From: Alopecurus myosuroides
Lineage: Eukaryota > Streptophyta > Magnoliopsida > Poales > Poaceae
Assembly: GCA_028641055.1 (NCBI GenBank)
Contig: JAPCYS010001970.1
Coordinates: 40,168-104,167, forward strand
Length of the DNA: 64,000 nt
Direction: 5' to 3'
Each line of letters starts with the position of its first letter. Position 1 is the first letter of the stretch. The position numbers and the translations under genes are program-made. Positions 49,001 through 59,997 of the stretch are shown here, piece after piece. A model generated the notes under the pieces. It did no database searches and was not told the DNA's origin. It saw only the letters and a program-made list of their open reading frames with translations.

Positions 49001-49567
49001 TTTTGTGAGCTAGAGCACACTGTTTAGGGGTCCGGGGACAATTTTATGGGCATTTCTGGCATTCATTACAAATCGACGATTTGGTTCTTTCTGGCAGTTT
49101 TCGTGATCTAGAATACACTATTTCGTGGTCCGGGGACAATTTCATGGGAATTTATGGCATCCATTAAAACTTGTCGATTTGGTCGTACCTCGCAGTTTTC
49201 GTGAGGTATAGCACACAGTTTGGGGATCCAGGGACAATTTCATGGGCATTTCTGGCATTCATTAAAACTCGTCCATTTTGTCCTTGCTCGAAGTTTTCTG
49301 AGCTATAGTACACTATTTGGTAGCAAGGGAACAATTTCGTGGGCATTTCTAACATTCATTAAAATTCTCGATTTGGTCCTACCTCCCAGTTTTTGTGAGC
49401 TATAGTACACTGTTTGGGCGTCCGGGGACAATTTCTTGGGCATTTCTGGCATTCATTAAAACTCCTTGATTTGCTCCTACCTTGCAGTTTTCGTGAGGTA
49501 TAGCAGACTATTTGGGGGTTTGTGGACAATTTCATGGGCATTTCTAGCATTCATTAAAACTCGTCGA

Positions 49568-49572
49568 TTTGG
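49568..49572. repeat. Target-site duplication TTTGG (left)
   Basis: Matches 59993-59997; the interrupted monomer reads on correctly on the far side. Confidence 0.93.
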
Positions 49573-50538
49573 TGTCGCACCCTGATTTCTAGGGGATACT
49601 CACCGTACGAACTGGATAGCAGATGCTTGGATTATGGGGCATAACTGCTCCCACGTCCCAGCTTCCTGGTAGGCCTGCGCTTATGCGCGACAACACAAGC
49701 CCTGCTATTCCATCGTCGATGTAAACTATCCACTAGAGATCAAAGGCACTTCCGTCGACGTACTTCAAACCATACACACATGGTACGTCAACGGCGTTTA
49801 ACAAGTGATATCACAACAGATCTCTACGACACAAAAGATTGAAATAAGTTGCAAATGGCTCTCATTAGAGCAGAGATAGCAAATACAATCATTCAGAGGA
49901 CACATGTCCCAACAATACATCATTACAATACAGCGGAAGCATTCAACATGTCTGAGTACAGACAAGAACCAAATAGGCCTAAGAGGCCGGAAACAAACAG
50001 ACGGAGCCCATCCACGAAGTCTCGGATCCTGCCCGGGTCCGCTATCTACTCGTCAGCAGTCTCGTCGTCATACTCCACGTAGTAGCCACCATGTAGATCC
50101 TCGGAAACGTCGTCTGCGTAAACCACAGCCCCAAAGGGGTCAGTACACCACGTACTGGCAAGCAAGACTCACAGTTCACCAAAGTGTAACCCGTCAACAC
50201 AAGCACAGATGCTTTGGGTTCAACGGAAGGAAAGGGATATAAAAGATGCTGCAACTGGCTGCGCTAACCAACTACAGAGGTTCTATCATGTCCAACTATC
50301 AGAAAGGGGATAAGATCGAGGGTTGTAACCAACTGGAAGATAACATCAAACAAACCCATCCTGGATCTCGCCCCTTATCCAAAGAAGCAATCCGAGGATA
50401 ACTCACACAGTTGGATTAGGATGAATCAATTTATTGGTGTGAATGACCTATTACTAGCCAAGTTATTAATCATTGGGTGAAACATGATTGATCATTATGT
50501 TGAAGTTGTCCTGAGTACTTGTTAGCCAGTACTTTCAC

Positions 50539-50598
50539 CAAGTAATCCATAACCGCGGAAAACACGGCTTCTCGAGAAGATTATCCCTGCAGGGTTGC
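50539..50598 (-). promoter_or_regulatory. Conserved palindrome-rich LTR block (49-60 kb 3' LTR)
   Basis: CTTCTCGAGAAG and CCGCGG with CCTGCAGG in the standard order on the minus strand. Confidence 0.48.
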
Positions 50599-51849
50599 AC
50601 CAATTTGGCCGTACACGCAAGAATAACCCGCCAGATGGAAATGCACTTCCACCAAGCGGGGTACTCTACACAACCAACCATTCTTCGCATCAAGCCCAAA
50701 GCACCTTGGGCGCACGGCTAATCGAGCCCAGAAGAAAATGGACCCTCATAGCACTCTAAGAACGTGTCCCCCTATATGCCGACTACAAAAGTTCCACCCG
50801 GGTACCAAGGGCTCGCAAGAACATGCATGCGGCAATGGAAAACACGAACTAAATGAGGCGATTTGGACGAGATGCGAATCAGGTCAAGTTGAGGGGGGCG
50901 CCCATACTCGCTTCCCACATGCGGTTAGTGCGCTCATCATGGATCAGTAGACAAGACCCTTTTCCTATTAGGGTCGACACTAGCAGGCCTCAAAACCACA
51001 AAGGGCCTCCTGCCGGTGCCTTATCGTCAAATTTATTATTTAACAATAACATTAGCATGATTGATTGATTAAACATCGAGCCCCCAGAACATAAAGAAAT
51101 AGTAACAAAAAGTAACGGGTAACAGACTCGAGCAAAACAACCTAAGCATGCTAGTAAGACACGGGCTCAAACAATGGTTATAGGTATGGAGGTGAGGCAA
51201 TATCAGGGTTAAGGGATACATGTGATGGGCTCGTAACAGAAACAACTACTACTAAGGCTAGCAGAAATAGACAACGGAAAGTATCGGTAACCAATGTTGA
51301 AAGGAACACAATGGTTCATGTGAGTGATAACTTGCCTGCAAAACCCAGTAGCCTGGTACTGAGCTAACTCCTTAGAAGGGGTGTCGTAAGTATCGTCGGT
51401 CTCAACGTCGTCGTGTATCCGAGAAGAAGCAAACAAACAATGCAGAAAAATAAACAATCAATATCAGGGCATTGTGCACAAATCAAGATGATGCATGACA
51501 AGTTAATGGTTGCATCAAAATAAACTAGTTGACAAGATAGAAACAGGATTAAATGGACCCACATGCAATTGGATTGCATATGGAAAGCCCATGAATTATG
51601 GTTGAATTAATTGTTTTACAACTAATCATCATGTGGAAGTGAATTAGCATGATGCATGGATGAGGAAAACAGCAAAATAACAACAATAGAACCAAATAGA
51701 AATAAGGTTTAACAAGTTTAGAAACTCAGTTATTAAGTTATGGAATTTTGGTTTCTTAAAGGTGTCACACAAGCATTTGTTGTTTTCATCAAATCAAATT
51801 GTTCAAAACAGATAACAAAGTTTATATTTGAAAAGAACACAAGATTTTG

Positions 51850-52560
51850 GGTGGATTACATGTTTCACTTGGTGAAAAAGGATTCCAAATAAATTATTTA
51901 TGAATTACACAAGTTTAAGCAAGAATTAAATGAATTTAATTCAAACATGAACTTATTTGAATTTTTTTTTGTGCAAAACATTAAGTGAGATCCATATTTG
52001 AAAATGTTATGCTTTTATGGTTTGAAAACATATTTTATATGCCCCAAAAGAATTTGTTTTGATCAAGTTATAAATTTAACAATATTAACTGAATTAAATA
52101 AGATTTAAATTATTTAACCACTTTTAATTATTCAAAACATGAAACAAAATTTATTTTTGGAAAGGTGGTTTAATTTTGCATGGAAAACATATTTCATTTG
52201 TGGAAATTGGATTTAAATGAGCAAGTTATTATTTTGGTAATTTTAATTGCAATAAACAAGAAACAGTTGTTTTCAGCAATTTAAATTATTCAAAACAGCA
52301 AACAAAATTTATATTTGGAAAGTACATGAAAAATTGATTGGAAAACATATTTGGGTTGTGAAATTTGGAATTTTTATGAACAAGTTATGAATTTTGCAAA
52401 TTTAAGTGAATTTGACAAGTTTTCAAATATTGCACCAATTTAAAACATTCAAAACAGTAAACAAATTTTATATTTGGATAGAACATTTAATTTGGTATTG
52501 AAAACATATAAAAAATGTTGGATTTGGAGTTATAATGATTTTATTATGCAATTTACACTA
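51850..52560 (-). repeat. Diverged ~160-bp tandem repeat in 49-60 kb 3' LTR
   Basis: The mark GAAAACATATTT (plus-strand reading) recurs near 52022, 52180, 52339 and 52499, with a variant near 51865. Spacing is 157-160 bp, the most regular of the three families. Confidence 0.62.
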
Positions 52561-52686
52561 TTTGGGGTAAATCTGCCATTTTTACTGCACTAGGGACTAG
52601 AAAATAAACTTGCAGGGGTCTAGAATTAATTTCCAGGGGCCTAGTTATGATTCTGTGAAATATATGTGACCAAATCTTCGCAAAAT

Positions 52687-52780
52687 AAAAAGTTTGGTTT
52701 AATGTGCAGGGGGTGGGATTCGACCCCTGCACCTCCTGATGCGCTCAAGGGAACAGAACCAATGGGCTGGTGCGGTTTTT
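52687..52780 (-). other. tRNA-like Pol III module in 49-60 kb 3' LTR
   Basis: The minus strand shows an A-box-like AGCCCATTGG (52759-52768), a B-box-like GGGTCGAATCC (52716-52726) and a T5 run (52687-52691). The B box sits in a long inverted repeat (GTGCAGGGG against CCCCTGCAC), so an RNA hairpin here would be strong. It is weaker as a tRNA mimic than the nested copy because one B-box base departs from consensus. Confidence 0.5.
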
Positions 52781-53300
52781 TGTGATAGAAGGGGGTGGCG
52801 AGGAGCTTAAGGTGCAGCCTGCGGAAGGTTTTGTTTCTGAAACTGCAGGTACGTTACTGAACCTGTACACGTTCCATGGCTGCACCTCGATGGAGGGTTC
52901 CCGAGCGGAGATGGCGAGAGGGGGTGAGCGGCCGGTGCAAGAGGGAGGAGGAGGGAGGCGATCGAGGGGAAGAGGAGCGGGAGGCCTCACCTTGGCAGCG
53001 ATCTGGAGCGGGTCGCAGCAGTTGGTCGAGCAGCACGTGCAGCAGCAGGGCGCGGTGGCGGTTTGGAGGGGATGGCGCCGGCGGTGGGGCCCTCCCGGCT
53101 CGAGCCGAGGGGGGGAGGCGGTAGCCCTTGGCTCGCCGTTTCCATTCCCGCCGCTGGCGCGGTCGGAGGGGCCCCGGATGGCCGGCGACCACCGGAGTTG
53201 GAGGACTCGGGTGAGGTGTTCAGGTTCAGTAAAGGCTACAGAGGGAAATCGAGCAGAGGAGAAGAGGAAGGATGGCGGCTTGAGGGAGAAGAGAGGGAGC

Positions 53301-53341
53301 TAGGGTTTAGGGTTGGGAGAGGGGGAAGGTGAGCTATAAGG
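53301..53341 (-). promoter_or_regulatory. Candidate core promoter with telo-box, 49-60 kb 3' LTR
   Basis: The minus strand reads CCTTATAG (TATA-like, 53334-53341), then about 20 bases downstream AACCCTAAACCCTA, a plant telo-box-type motif, then CT-rich DNA. Known telo-boxes sit near plant transcription starts; use here is inference. The sister copy is 59022-59060. Confidence 0.4.
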
Positions 53342-54287
53342 AGGGGAAGCCTGGTACGGCTGGCCATCCAGGGGGGTGGAGGAGATCGTCTGGTGGTGGA
53401 GGGGTTCGTACAGTTGGTGACGTGTGGGAGGAAGAAGACAAGGTTGGAGGGGTACTGGGCCAAGACAGAGAAGAGGTGGGCTGGGCCTCTCTCCCTTGTT
53501 TGGTTGCTGTTTTATTTTTCTGTCCTATTATTTATTTATTTTTTGCTGATTTGGAATTGGAAGAAAAGAGAGGGTTTTGGGAGTTAGGAAAAATTGGGAA
53601 ATTTTGGGTGAGTTATTTAGCTCATCTTCAAACACTTGCCACCTTCTGTTTCAAAAAGTTCAAATTAAATTGCTGTTTTGTAATTTGATTTAAATTGGAT
53701 GGATTTTATCATTGAGTGAATTATTTGAAACAAAATTTAAATTGGGTTGAACTTGTAGTTTAAAATGAAAACAGAGGTTTGCATTGTTTTGTTAATTTGC
53801 ATAGATTCAAATTGGGTGATGTTTGGGATTGGAGTGAATTTGATTTGAAATTGGAATATTTTTTAATTAATAGAAACAACCATTTAATAGAGTGAACCCT
53901 ATTATTAGTTGGATTAGAAACATTGGAATGGTTTGATATTTGATAATTTCCAATGAGGTGTTGATGATGATTTTGCTTTGAATTTGAAAAACCAATTTGG
54001 AATTAATTAATTGAAATAAAAGCACCATTTTATTAGTTGAACATTATGGGATAATTGGAAACAATTAATGTTTTTATTTGGAAACAACTATTTGGATGTT
54101 GGTTTGGAATTCAAATAGAAAACAAAGGAAAACAACGAAAACAGTTGGAAAACAAATGAAAACAGAGAAAAACAAATGGAAAACAAACAAAACAAATGCA
54201 ACCAACATGATGCCATGATGCAAAACATAAAATAACAGATAGCAAACATTCTAAAGGCTATTTTTCAGACTTGGGATGTTACAAAAC

Positions 54288-54300
54288 GCCCCCCCTTGAA
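54288..54300 (-). promoter_or_regulatory. Polypurine tract of 49-60 kb element
   Basis: The minus strand reads TTCAAGGGGGGGCG immediately before the LTR start. Confidence 0.85.
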
Positions 54301-55313
54301 GGAATCGCGCCCCGAGATTCCTACTGAGAAAAGAAAAGGTCCGGAAACTTCTTGGAAGATCTTCTTGAGCTTTGACACGTTGAACACATCGTGCACATTG
54401 GATAGACGTCAGGGAATTAGCAAACCACCGGAACATTTCAAGTAAAGGGGAGAGATTTTGCACCAAGGGTGTATAGCTGGATAGAATTTGATTCATTGGA
54501 GAATAGACTATCTGGCTAGAATGGTGGAACAGAGTTATGACATCAATGCAACACCAGGAATAATCATCAATGTCAGAATCATCAACATGAGAGTAACGAG
54601 GAATATGTGGCCTCCCATTAGAATTGGATTGTTCTTACTTATCTTGGAAGTCAACATTTGAGATCCCAGGGGTGAACAGAGATTTGATTGCTTAGTGGAA
54701 ACAGAATTGGGTTGTATGTTGTGGAAAAGATTGTTGGCACAAAGGAATGTGATGCTCCGGTATCAAATAACACTTTAACTGGATAAGAGTTTACGAGGAA
54801 GTTTTGATTAGACGCCGTAGAAGAACTGAAATGGAAAACAACAACAAGATTTCAACGGACGAAAAGGATGTTGAGAAGAACAGGATAACGAAGCAACACC
54901 GGGAAAACGAGGTCAAAACACTCCTGAGGTACTACGGAAAACCCATCCGGGCTTCTAAAGGATCAATATCTACTGCTTAAGGAATAGAGGATCTGCTTCC
55001 GGGCTTACACGCCTCCGTTCTCAATCATGAGTAGGCAACATGATAAATCATGTCACAACCACGTCCATTCCTATGGTCTAGTAGATATAACCATCCTAGA
55101 GAAACCAGGATTCGTGAAATCCTAAATTGAAAGTTTAGATGATAATAGAAAAACAACGTTGCACTTCCTTACCAGAAAAAGGGAGGTGGGTGGGGAAAGG
55201 AGAAAAAGAACAGAATTCCTACTCTCCACGTTTCATTTTTTTTTTCCTGTATAGCTACAAAATAGTTTCTAGACTCAACTGCGACCAGTAAAAAGGGATC
55301 CTACAGGCAGACA

Positions 55314-55325
55314 GCTCTGATACCA
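55314..55325 (-). promoter_or_regulatory. Primer binding site of 49-60 kb element
   Basis: The reverse complement reads TGGTATCAGAGC, two bases from the 5' LTR. Confidence 0.93.
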
Positions 55326-56284
55326 TTTGTCGCACCCTGATTTCTAGGGGATACTCACCGTACGAACTGGATAGCAGATGCTTGGATTATGGGGCATAAC
55401 TGCTCCCACGTCCCAGCTTCCTGGTAGGCCTGCGCTTATGCGCGACAACACAAGCCTGCTATTCCATCGTCGATGTAAACTATCCACTAGAGATCAAAGG
55501 CACTTCCGTCGACGTACTTCAAACCATACACACATGGTACGTCAACGGCGTTAACAAGTGATATCACAACAGATCTCTACGACACAAAAGATTGAAATAA
55601 GTTGCAAATGGCTCTCATTAGAGCAGAGATAGCAAATACAATCATTCAGAGGACACATGTCCCAACAATACATCATTACAATACAGCGGAAGCATTCAAC
55701 ATGTCTGAGTACAGACAAGAACCAAATAGGCCTAAGAGCCGGAAACAAACAGACGGAGCCCATCCACGAAGTCTCGGATCCTGCCCGGGTCCGCTATCTA
55801 CTCGTCAGCAGTCTCGTCGTCATACTCCACGTAGTAGCCACCATGTAGATCCTCGAAACGTCGTCTGCGTAAACCACAGCCCCAAAGGGGTCAGTACACC
55901 AACGTACTGGCAAGCAAGACTCACAGTTCACCAAAGTGTAACCCGTCAACACCAAGCACAGATGCTTTGGGTTCAACGGAAGGAAAGGGATATAAAAGAT
56001 GCTGCAACTGGCTGCGCTAACCAACTACAGAGGTTCTATCATGTCCAACTATCAGAAAGGGATAAGATCGAGGGTTGTAACCAACGGAAGATAACATCAA
56101 ACAAACCCATCCTGGATCTCGCCCCTTATCCAAAGAAGCAATCCGAGGATAACTCACACAGTTGGATTAGGATGAATCAATTTATTGGTGTGAATGACCT
56201 ATTACTAGCCAAGTTATTAATCATTGGGTGAAACATGATTGATCATTTGAAGTTGTCCTGAGTACTTGTTAGCCAGTACTTTCA

Positions 56285-56344
56285 CCAAGTAATCCATAAC
56301 CGCGGAAAACACGGCTTCTCGAGAAGATTATCCCTGCAGGGTTG
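56285..56344 (-). promoter_or_regulatory. Conserved palindrome-rich LTR block (49-60 kb 5' LTR)
   Basis: Same as 50539-50598. Confidence 0.48.
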
Positions 56345-57574
56345 CACCAATTTGGCCGTACACGCAAGAATAACCCGCCAGATGGAAATGCACTTCCACC
56401 AAGCGGGGTACTCTACACAACCAACCATTCTTCGCATCAAGCCCAAAGCACCTTGGGCGCACGGCTAATCGAGCCCAGAAGAAAATGGACCCTCATAGCA
56501 CTCTAAGAACGTGTCCCCTATATGCCGACTACAAAAGTTCCACCCGGGTACCAAGGGCTCGCAAGAACATGCATGCGGCAAATGGAAAACACGAACTAAA
56601 TGAGGCGATTTGGACGAGATGCGAATCAGGTCAAGTTGAGGGGGCGCCCATACTCGCTTCCCACATGCGGTTAGTGCGCTCATCATGGATCAGTAGACAA
56701 GACCCTTTCCTATTAGGGTCGACACTAGCAGCCTCAAAACCACAAAGGGCCTCCTGCCGGTGCCTTATCGTCAAATTTATTATTTAACAATAACATTAGC
56801 ATGATTGATTGATTAAACATCGAGCCCCCAGAACATAAGAAATAGTAACAGAAAGTAACGGGTAACAGACTCGAGCAAAACAACCTAAGCATGCTAGTAA
56901 GACACGGGCTCAAACAATGGTTATAGGTATGGAGGTGAGGCAATATCAGGTTAAGGGATACATGTGATGGGCTCGTAACAGAAACAACTACTACTAAGGC
57001 TAGCATAAATAGACAACGGAAAGTATCGGTAACCAATGTTGAAAGGAACACAATGGTTCATGTGAGTGATAACTTGCCTGCAAAACCCAGTAGCCTGGTA
57101 CTGAGCTAACTCCTTAGAAGGGGTGTCGTAAGTATCGTCGGTCTCACGTCGTCGTGTATCCGAGAAGAAGCAAACAAACAATGCAGAAAAATAAACAATC
57201 AATATCAGGGCATTGTGCACAATCAAGATGATGCATGACAAGTTAATGGTTGCATCAAAATAAACTAGTTGACAAGATAGAAACAGGATTAAATGGACCC
57301 ACATGCAATTGGATTGCATATGGAAAGCCCATGAATTATGGTTGAATTAATTGTTTTACAACTAATCATCATGTGGAAGTGAATTAGCATGATGCATGGA
57401 TGAGGAAAACAGCAAAATAACAACAATAGAACCAAATAGAAATAAGGTTTAACAAGTTTAGAAACTCAGTTATTAAGTTATGGAATTTGGTTTCTTAAAG
57501 GTTCACACAAGCATTTGTTGTTTTCATCAAATCAAATTGTTCAAAACAGATAACAAAGTTTATATTTGAAAAGA

Positions 57575-58270
57575 ACACAAGATTTTGGTGGATTACATGT
57601 TTCACTTGGTGAAAAAGGATTCCAAATAAATTATTTATGAATTACACAAGTTTAAGCAAGAATTAAATGAATTTATTCAAACATGAACTTATTTGAATTT
57701 TTATTGTGCAAAACATTAAGTGAGATCCATATTTGAAAATTTTATGCTTTTATGGTTTGAAAACATATTTTATATGCCCCAAAAGAATTTGTTTTGATCA
57801 AGTTATAAATTTAACAATATTAACTGAATTAAATAAGATTTAAATTATTTAACCACTTTTAATTATTCAAAACATGAAACAAAATTTATTTTGGAAAGGT
57901 GGTTTAATTTGCATGGAAAACATATTCATTTGTGGAAATTGGATTAAAATGAGCAAGTTATTATTTTGGTAATTTTAATTGCAATAAACAAGAAACAGTT
58001 GTTTTCAGCAATTTAAATTATTCAAAACAGCAAACAAAATTTATATTGGAAAGTACATGAAAAATTGATTGGAAAACATATTTGGGTTGTGAAATTTGGA
58101 ATTTTTATGAACAATTATGAATTTTGCAAATTTAAGTGAATTTGACAAGTTTTCAAATATTGCACCAATTTAAAATATTCAAAACAGTAAACAAATTTTA
58201 TATTTGGATAGAACATTTAATTTGTATTGAAAACATATAAAAAATGTTGGATTTGGAGTTATAATGATTT
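57575..58270 (-). repeat. Diverged ~160-bp tandem repeat in 49-60 kb 5' LTR
   Basis: Marks near 57758, 57914, 58070 and 58228, with a variant near 57590; spacing 156-158 bp after small deletions. Confidence 0.58.
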
Positions 58271-58414
58271 TATTATGCAATTTACACAATTTGGGGTAAA
58301 TCTGCCATTTTTACTGCACTAGGGACTAGAAAAATAAACTTGCAGGGGTCTAGAATTAATTTCCAGGGGCCTAGTTATGATTCTGTGAAATATGTGACCA
58401 AATCTTCGCAAAAT

Positions 58415-58500
58415 AAAAAGTTTGGTTTAATGTGCAGGGGTGGGATTCGACCCCTGCACCTCCTGATGCGCTCAAGGGAACAGAACCAATGGCTGGTGCG
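58415..58500 (-). other. tRNA-like Pol III module in 49-60 kb 5' LTR
   Basis: B-box-like GGGTCGAATCC at 58443-58453 and a T5 run at 58415-58419 are kept. The A-box-like motif (58486-58494) lacks one G relative to the partner. Confidence 0.45.
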
Positions 58501-59021
58501 GTTTTTTGTGATAGAAGGGGGTGGCGAGGAGCTTAAGGTGCAGCCTGCGGAACGTTTTGTTTCTGAAACTGCAGGTACGTTACTGAACCTGTACACGTTC
58601 CATGGCTGCACCTCGATGGAGGGTTCCCGAGCGGAGATGGCGAGAGGGGGTGAGCGGCCGGTGCAAGAGGGAGGAGGAGGGAGGCGATCGAGGGGAAGAG
58701 GAGCGGGAGGCCTCACCTTGGCAGCGATCTGGAGCGGGTCGCAGCAGTTGGTCGAGCAGCACGTGCAGCAGCAGGGCGCGGTGCGGTTTGGAGGGGATGG
58801 CGCCGGCGGTGGGGGCCCTCCCGCTCGATCCGAGGGGGAGGCGGTAGCCCTTGGCTCGCCGTTTCCATCCCGCCGCTGGCGCGGCCGGGGGGCCCCGGAT
58901 GGCCGACGACCACCGGAGTTGGAGGAGTCGGGTGAGGTGTTCAGGTTCAGTAAAGGCTACAGAGGGAAATCGAGCAGAGGAGGAAGAGGAAGGATGGCGC
59001 TTGAGGGAGAAGAGAGGGAGC

Positions 59022-59060
59022 TAGGGTTTAGGGTTGGAGAGGGGAAGGTGAGCTATAAGG
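59022..59060 (-). promoter_or_regulatory. Candidate core promoter with telo-box, 49-60 kb 5' LTR
   Basis: Same TATA-like and telo-box arrangement as 53301-53341. As part of the 5' LTR it would be the copy that drives the element. Confidence 0.4.
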
Positions 59061-59992
59061 AGGGGAAGGCCTGGTACGGCTGGCCATCCAGGGGGTGGAG
59101 GAGATCGTCTGGTGGTGGAGGGGTTCGTACAGTTGGTGACGTGTGGGGGGAAGAAGACAAGGTTGGAGGGGTACTGGGGCCAAGACAGAGAAGAGGTGGG
59201 CTGGGCCTCTCTCCCTTGTTTGGTTGCTGTTTTATTTTTCTGTCCTATTATTATTTATTTTTTGCTGATTTGGAATTGGAAGAAAAAGATAGGGTTTTGG
59301 AGTTAGGAAAAATTGGGAAATTTTGGGTGAGTTATTTAGCTCATCTTCAAACACTTGCCACCTTCTGTTTCAAAAAGTTCAAATTAAATTGATGTTTTGT
59401 AATTTGATTTAAATTGGATGGATTTTATCATTGATGAATTATTGAAACAAAATTTAAATTGGGTTGAACTTGTAGTTTAAAATGAAACAGAGGTTTGCAT
59501 TGTTTTGTTAATTTGCATAGATTCAAATTGGGTGATGTTTGGGATTGGAGTGAATTTGATTTGAAATTGGAATATTTTAATTAATAGAAACAACCATTTA
59601 ATAGATGAACCCTATTATTAGTTGATTAGAAACATGGAATGGTTTGATATTTGATAATTTCCAAATGAGGTGTTGATGATGATTTTGCTTTGAATTTGAA
59701 AAACCAATTGGAATTAATTAATTGAAATAAAAGCACCATTTTATTAGTTGAACATTATGGATAATTGGAAACAATAATGTTTTTATTTGGAAACAACTAT
59801 TTGATGTTGGTTTTGGAATTCAAATAGAAAACAAAGGAAAACAACTGAAAACATTGGAAAACAAATGAAAACAGAGAAAAACAAATGGAAAACAAACAAA
59901 ACAAATGCAACCAACATGATGCCATGATGCAAAACATAAAATAACAGATAGCAAACATTCTAAAGGCTATTTTTCAGACTTGGGATGTTACA

Positions 59993-59997
59993 TTTGG
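59993..59997. repeat. Target-site duplication TTTGG (right)
   Basis: Perfect copy of 49568-49572. Confidence 0.93.

Larger units (their letters stand above)
43004..49572. repeat. Satellite array, ~97-98-bp monomers, segment 2
   Basis: Continues segment 1 in the same orientation and phase. The start (43010-43570) repeats the variant order seen at 29780-30340, giving a clear higher-order match across the inserted element. From about 46000 a different variant mix appears (CTTTCTTGCAG, AGCTAGAGTACAC, GGCATTTATGG), so this segment spans a boundary between two higher-order families. No gene is seen. Confidence 0.95.
49573..54283 (-). mobile_element. 3' LTR of 49-60 kb element
   Basis: 4711 bp. 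Contains palindromic block 50539-50598, ~160-bp repeats 51850-52560, tRNA-like module 52687-52780, GC-rich leader-like zone 52800-53330, telo-box and TATA-like motifs 53301-53341, then AT-rich DNA. ORFs in the GC-rich zone overlap on both strands and are not supported as genes. Confidence 0.92.
54284..55327 (-). pseudogene. Collapsed interior of 49-60 kb element
   Basis: From 55313 on the minus strand: leader, then a direct jump into protease near 54795, where the DTGASHSF active-site context is still readable. A partial protease end and pol linker follow, then a jump to the integrase tail and the last codons of pol before TAG. RT, RNase H, the integrase core and the chromodomain are missing. 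The best ORF (54251-54496) spans these junctions and runs into the LTR; it is a by-product. Confidence 0.85.
49573..59992 (-). mobile_element. Non-autonomous chromovirus derivative, minus strand, in satellite
   Basis: LTRs 49573-54283 and 55328-59992 flank 1044 bp of interior. Minus-strand ends are TGTAACATCCC and GGTGCGACA. It is related to, but distinct in LTR sequence from, the nested element at 3756-14178. It has the same minimal design: primer site, leader, broken protease, pol tail, purine tract. TTTGG target duplications are perfect. Confidence 0.95.
55328..59992 (-). mobile_element. 5' LTR of 49-60 kb element
   Basis: 4665 bp, 46 bp shorter than its partner, mainly through single-base losses (for example one G of a GGG run in the A-box region). 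Contents mirror the 3' LTR: palindromic block 56285-56344, ~160-bp repeats about 57575-58270, tRNA-like module 58415-58500, telo-box and TATA-like motifs 59022-59060. A 350-codon ORF (58340-59392) runs antisense to the element through the GC-rich zone and is not conserved in the partner LTR. Confidence 0.92.

Noticed and set aside
53301..53314. Interstitial telomere repeat
   Set aside because: Only about two imperfect TTTAGGG units, placed beside a TATA-like motif; better explained as a promoter telo-box.
58340..59392. 350-codon plus-strand ORF
   Set aside because: It runs antisense to the element across its GC-rich LTR zone. The partner LTR (52770-53690) breaks it into shorter frames through small indels, and the composition is low-complexity Gly/Arg/Glu.
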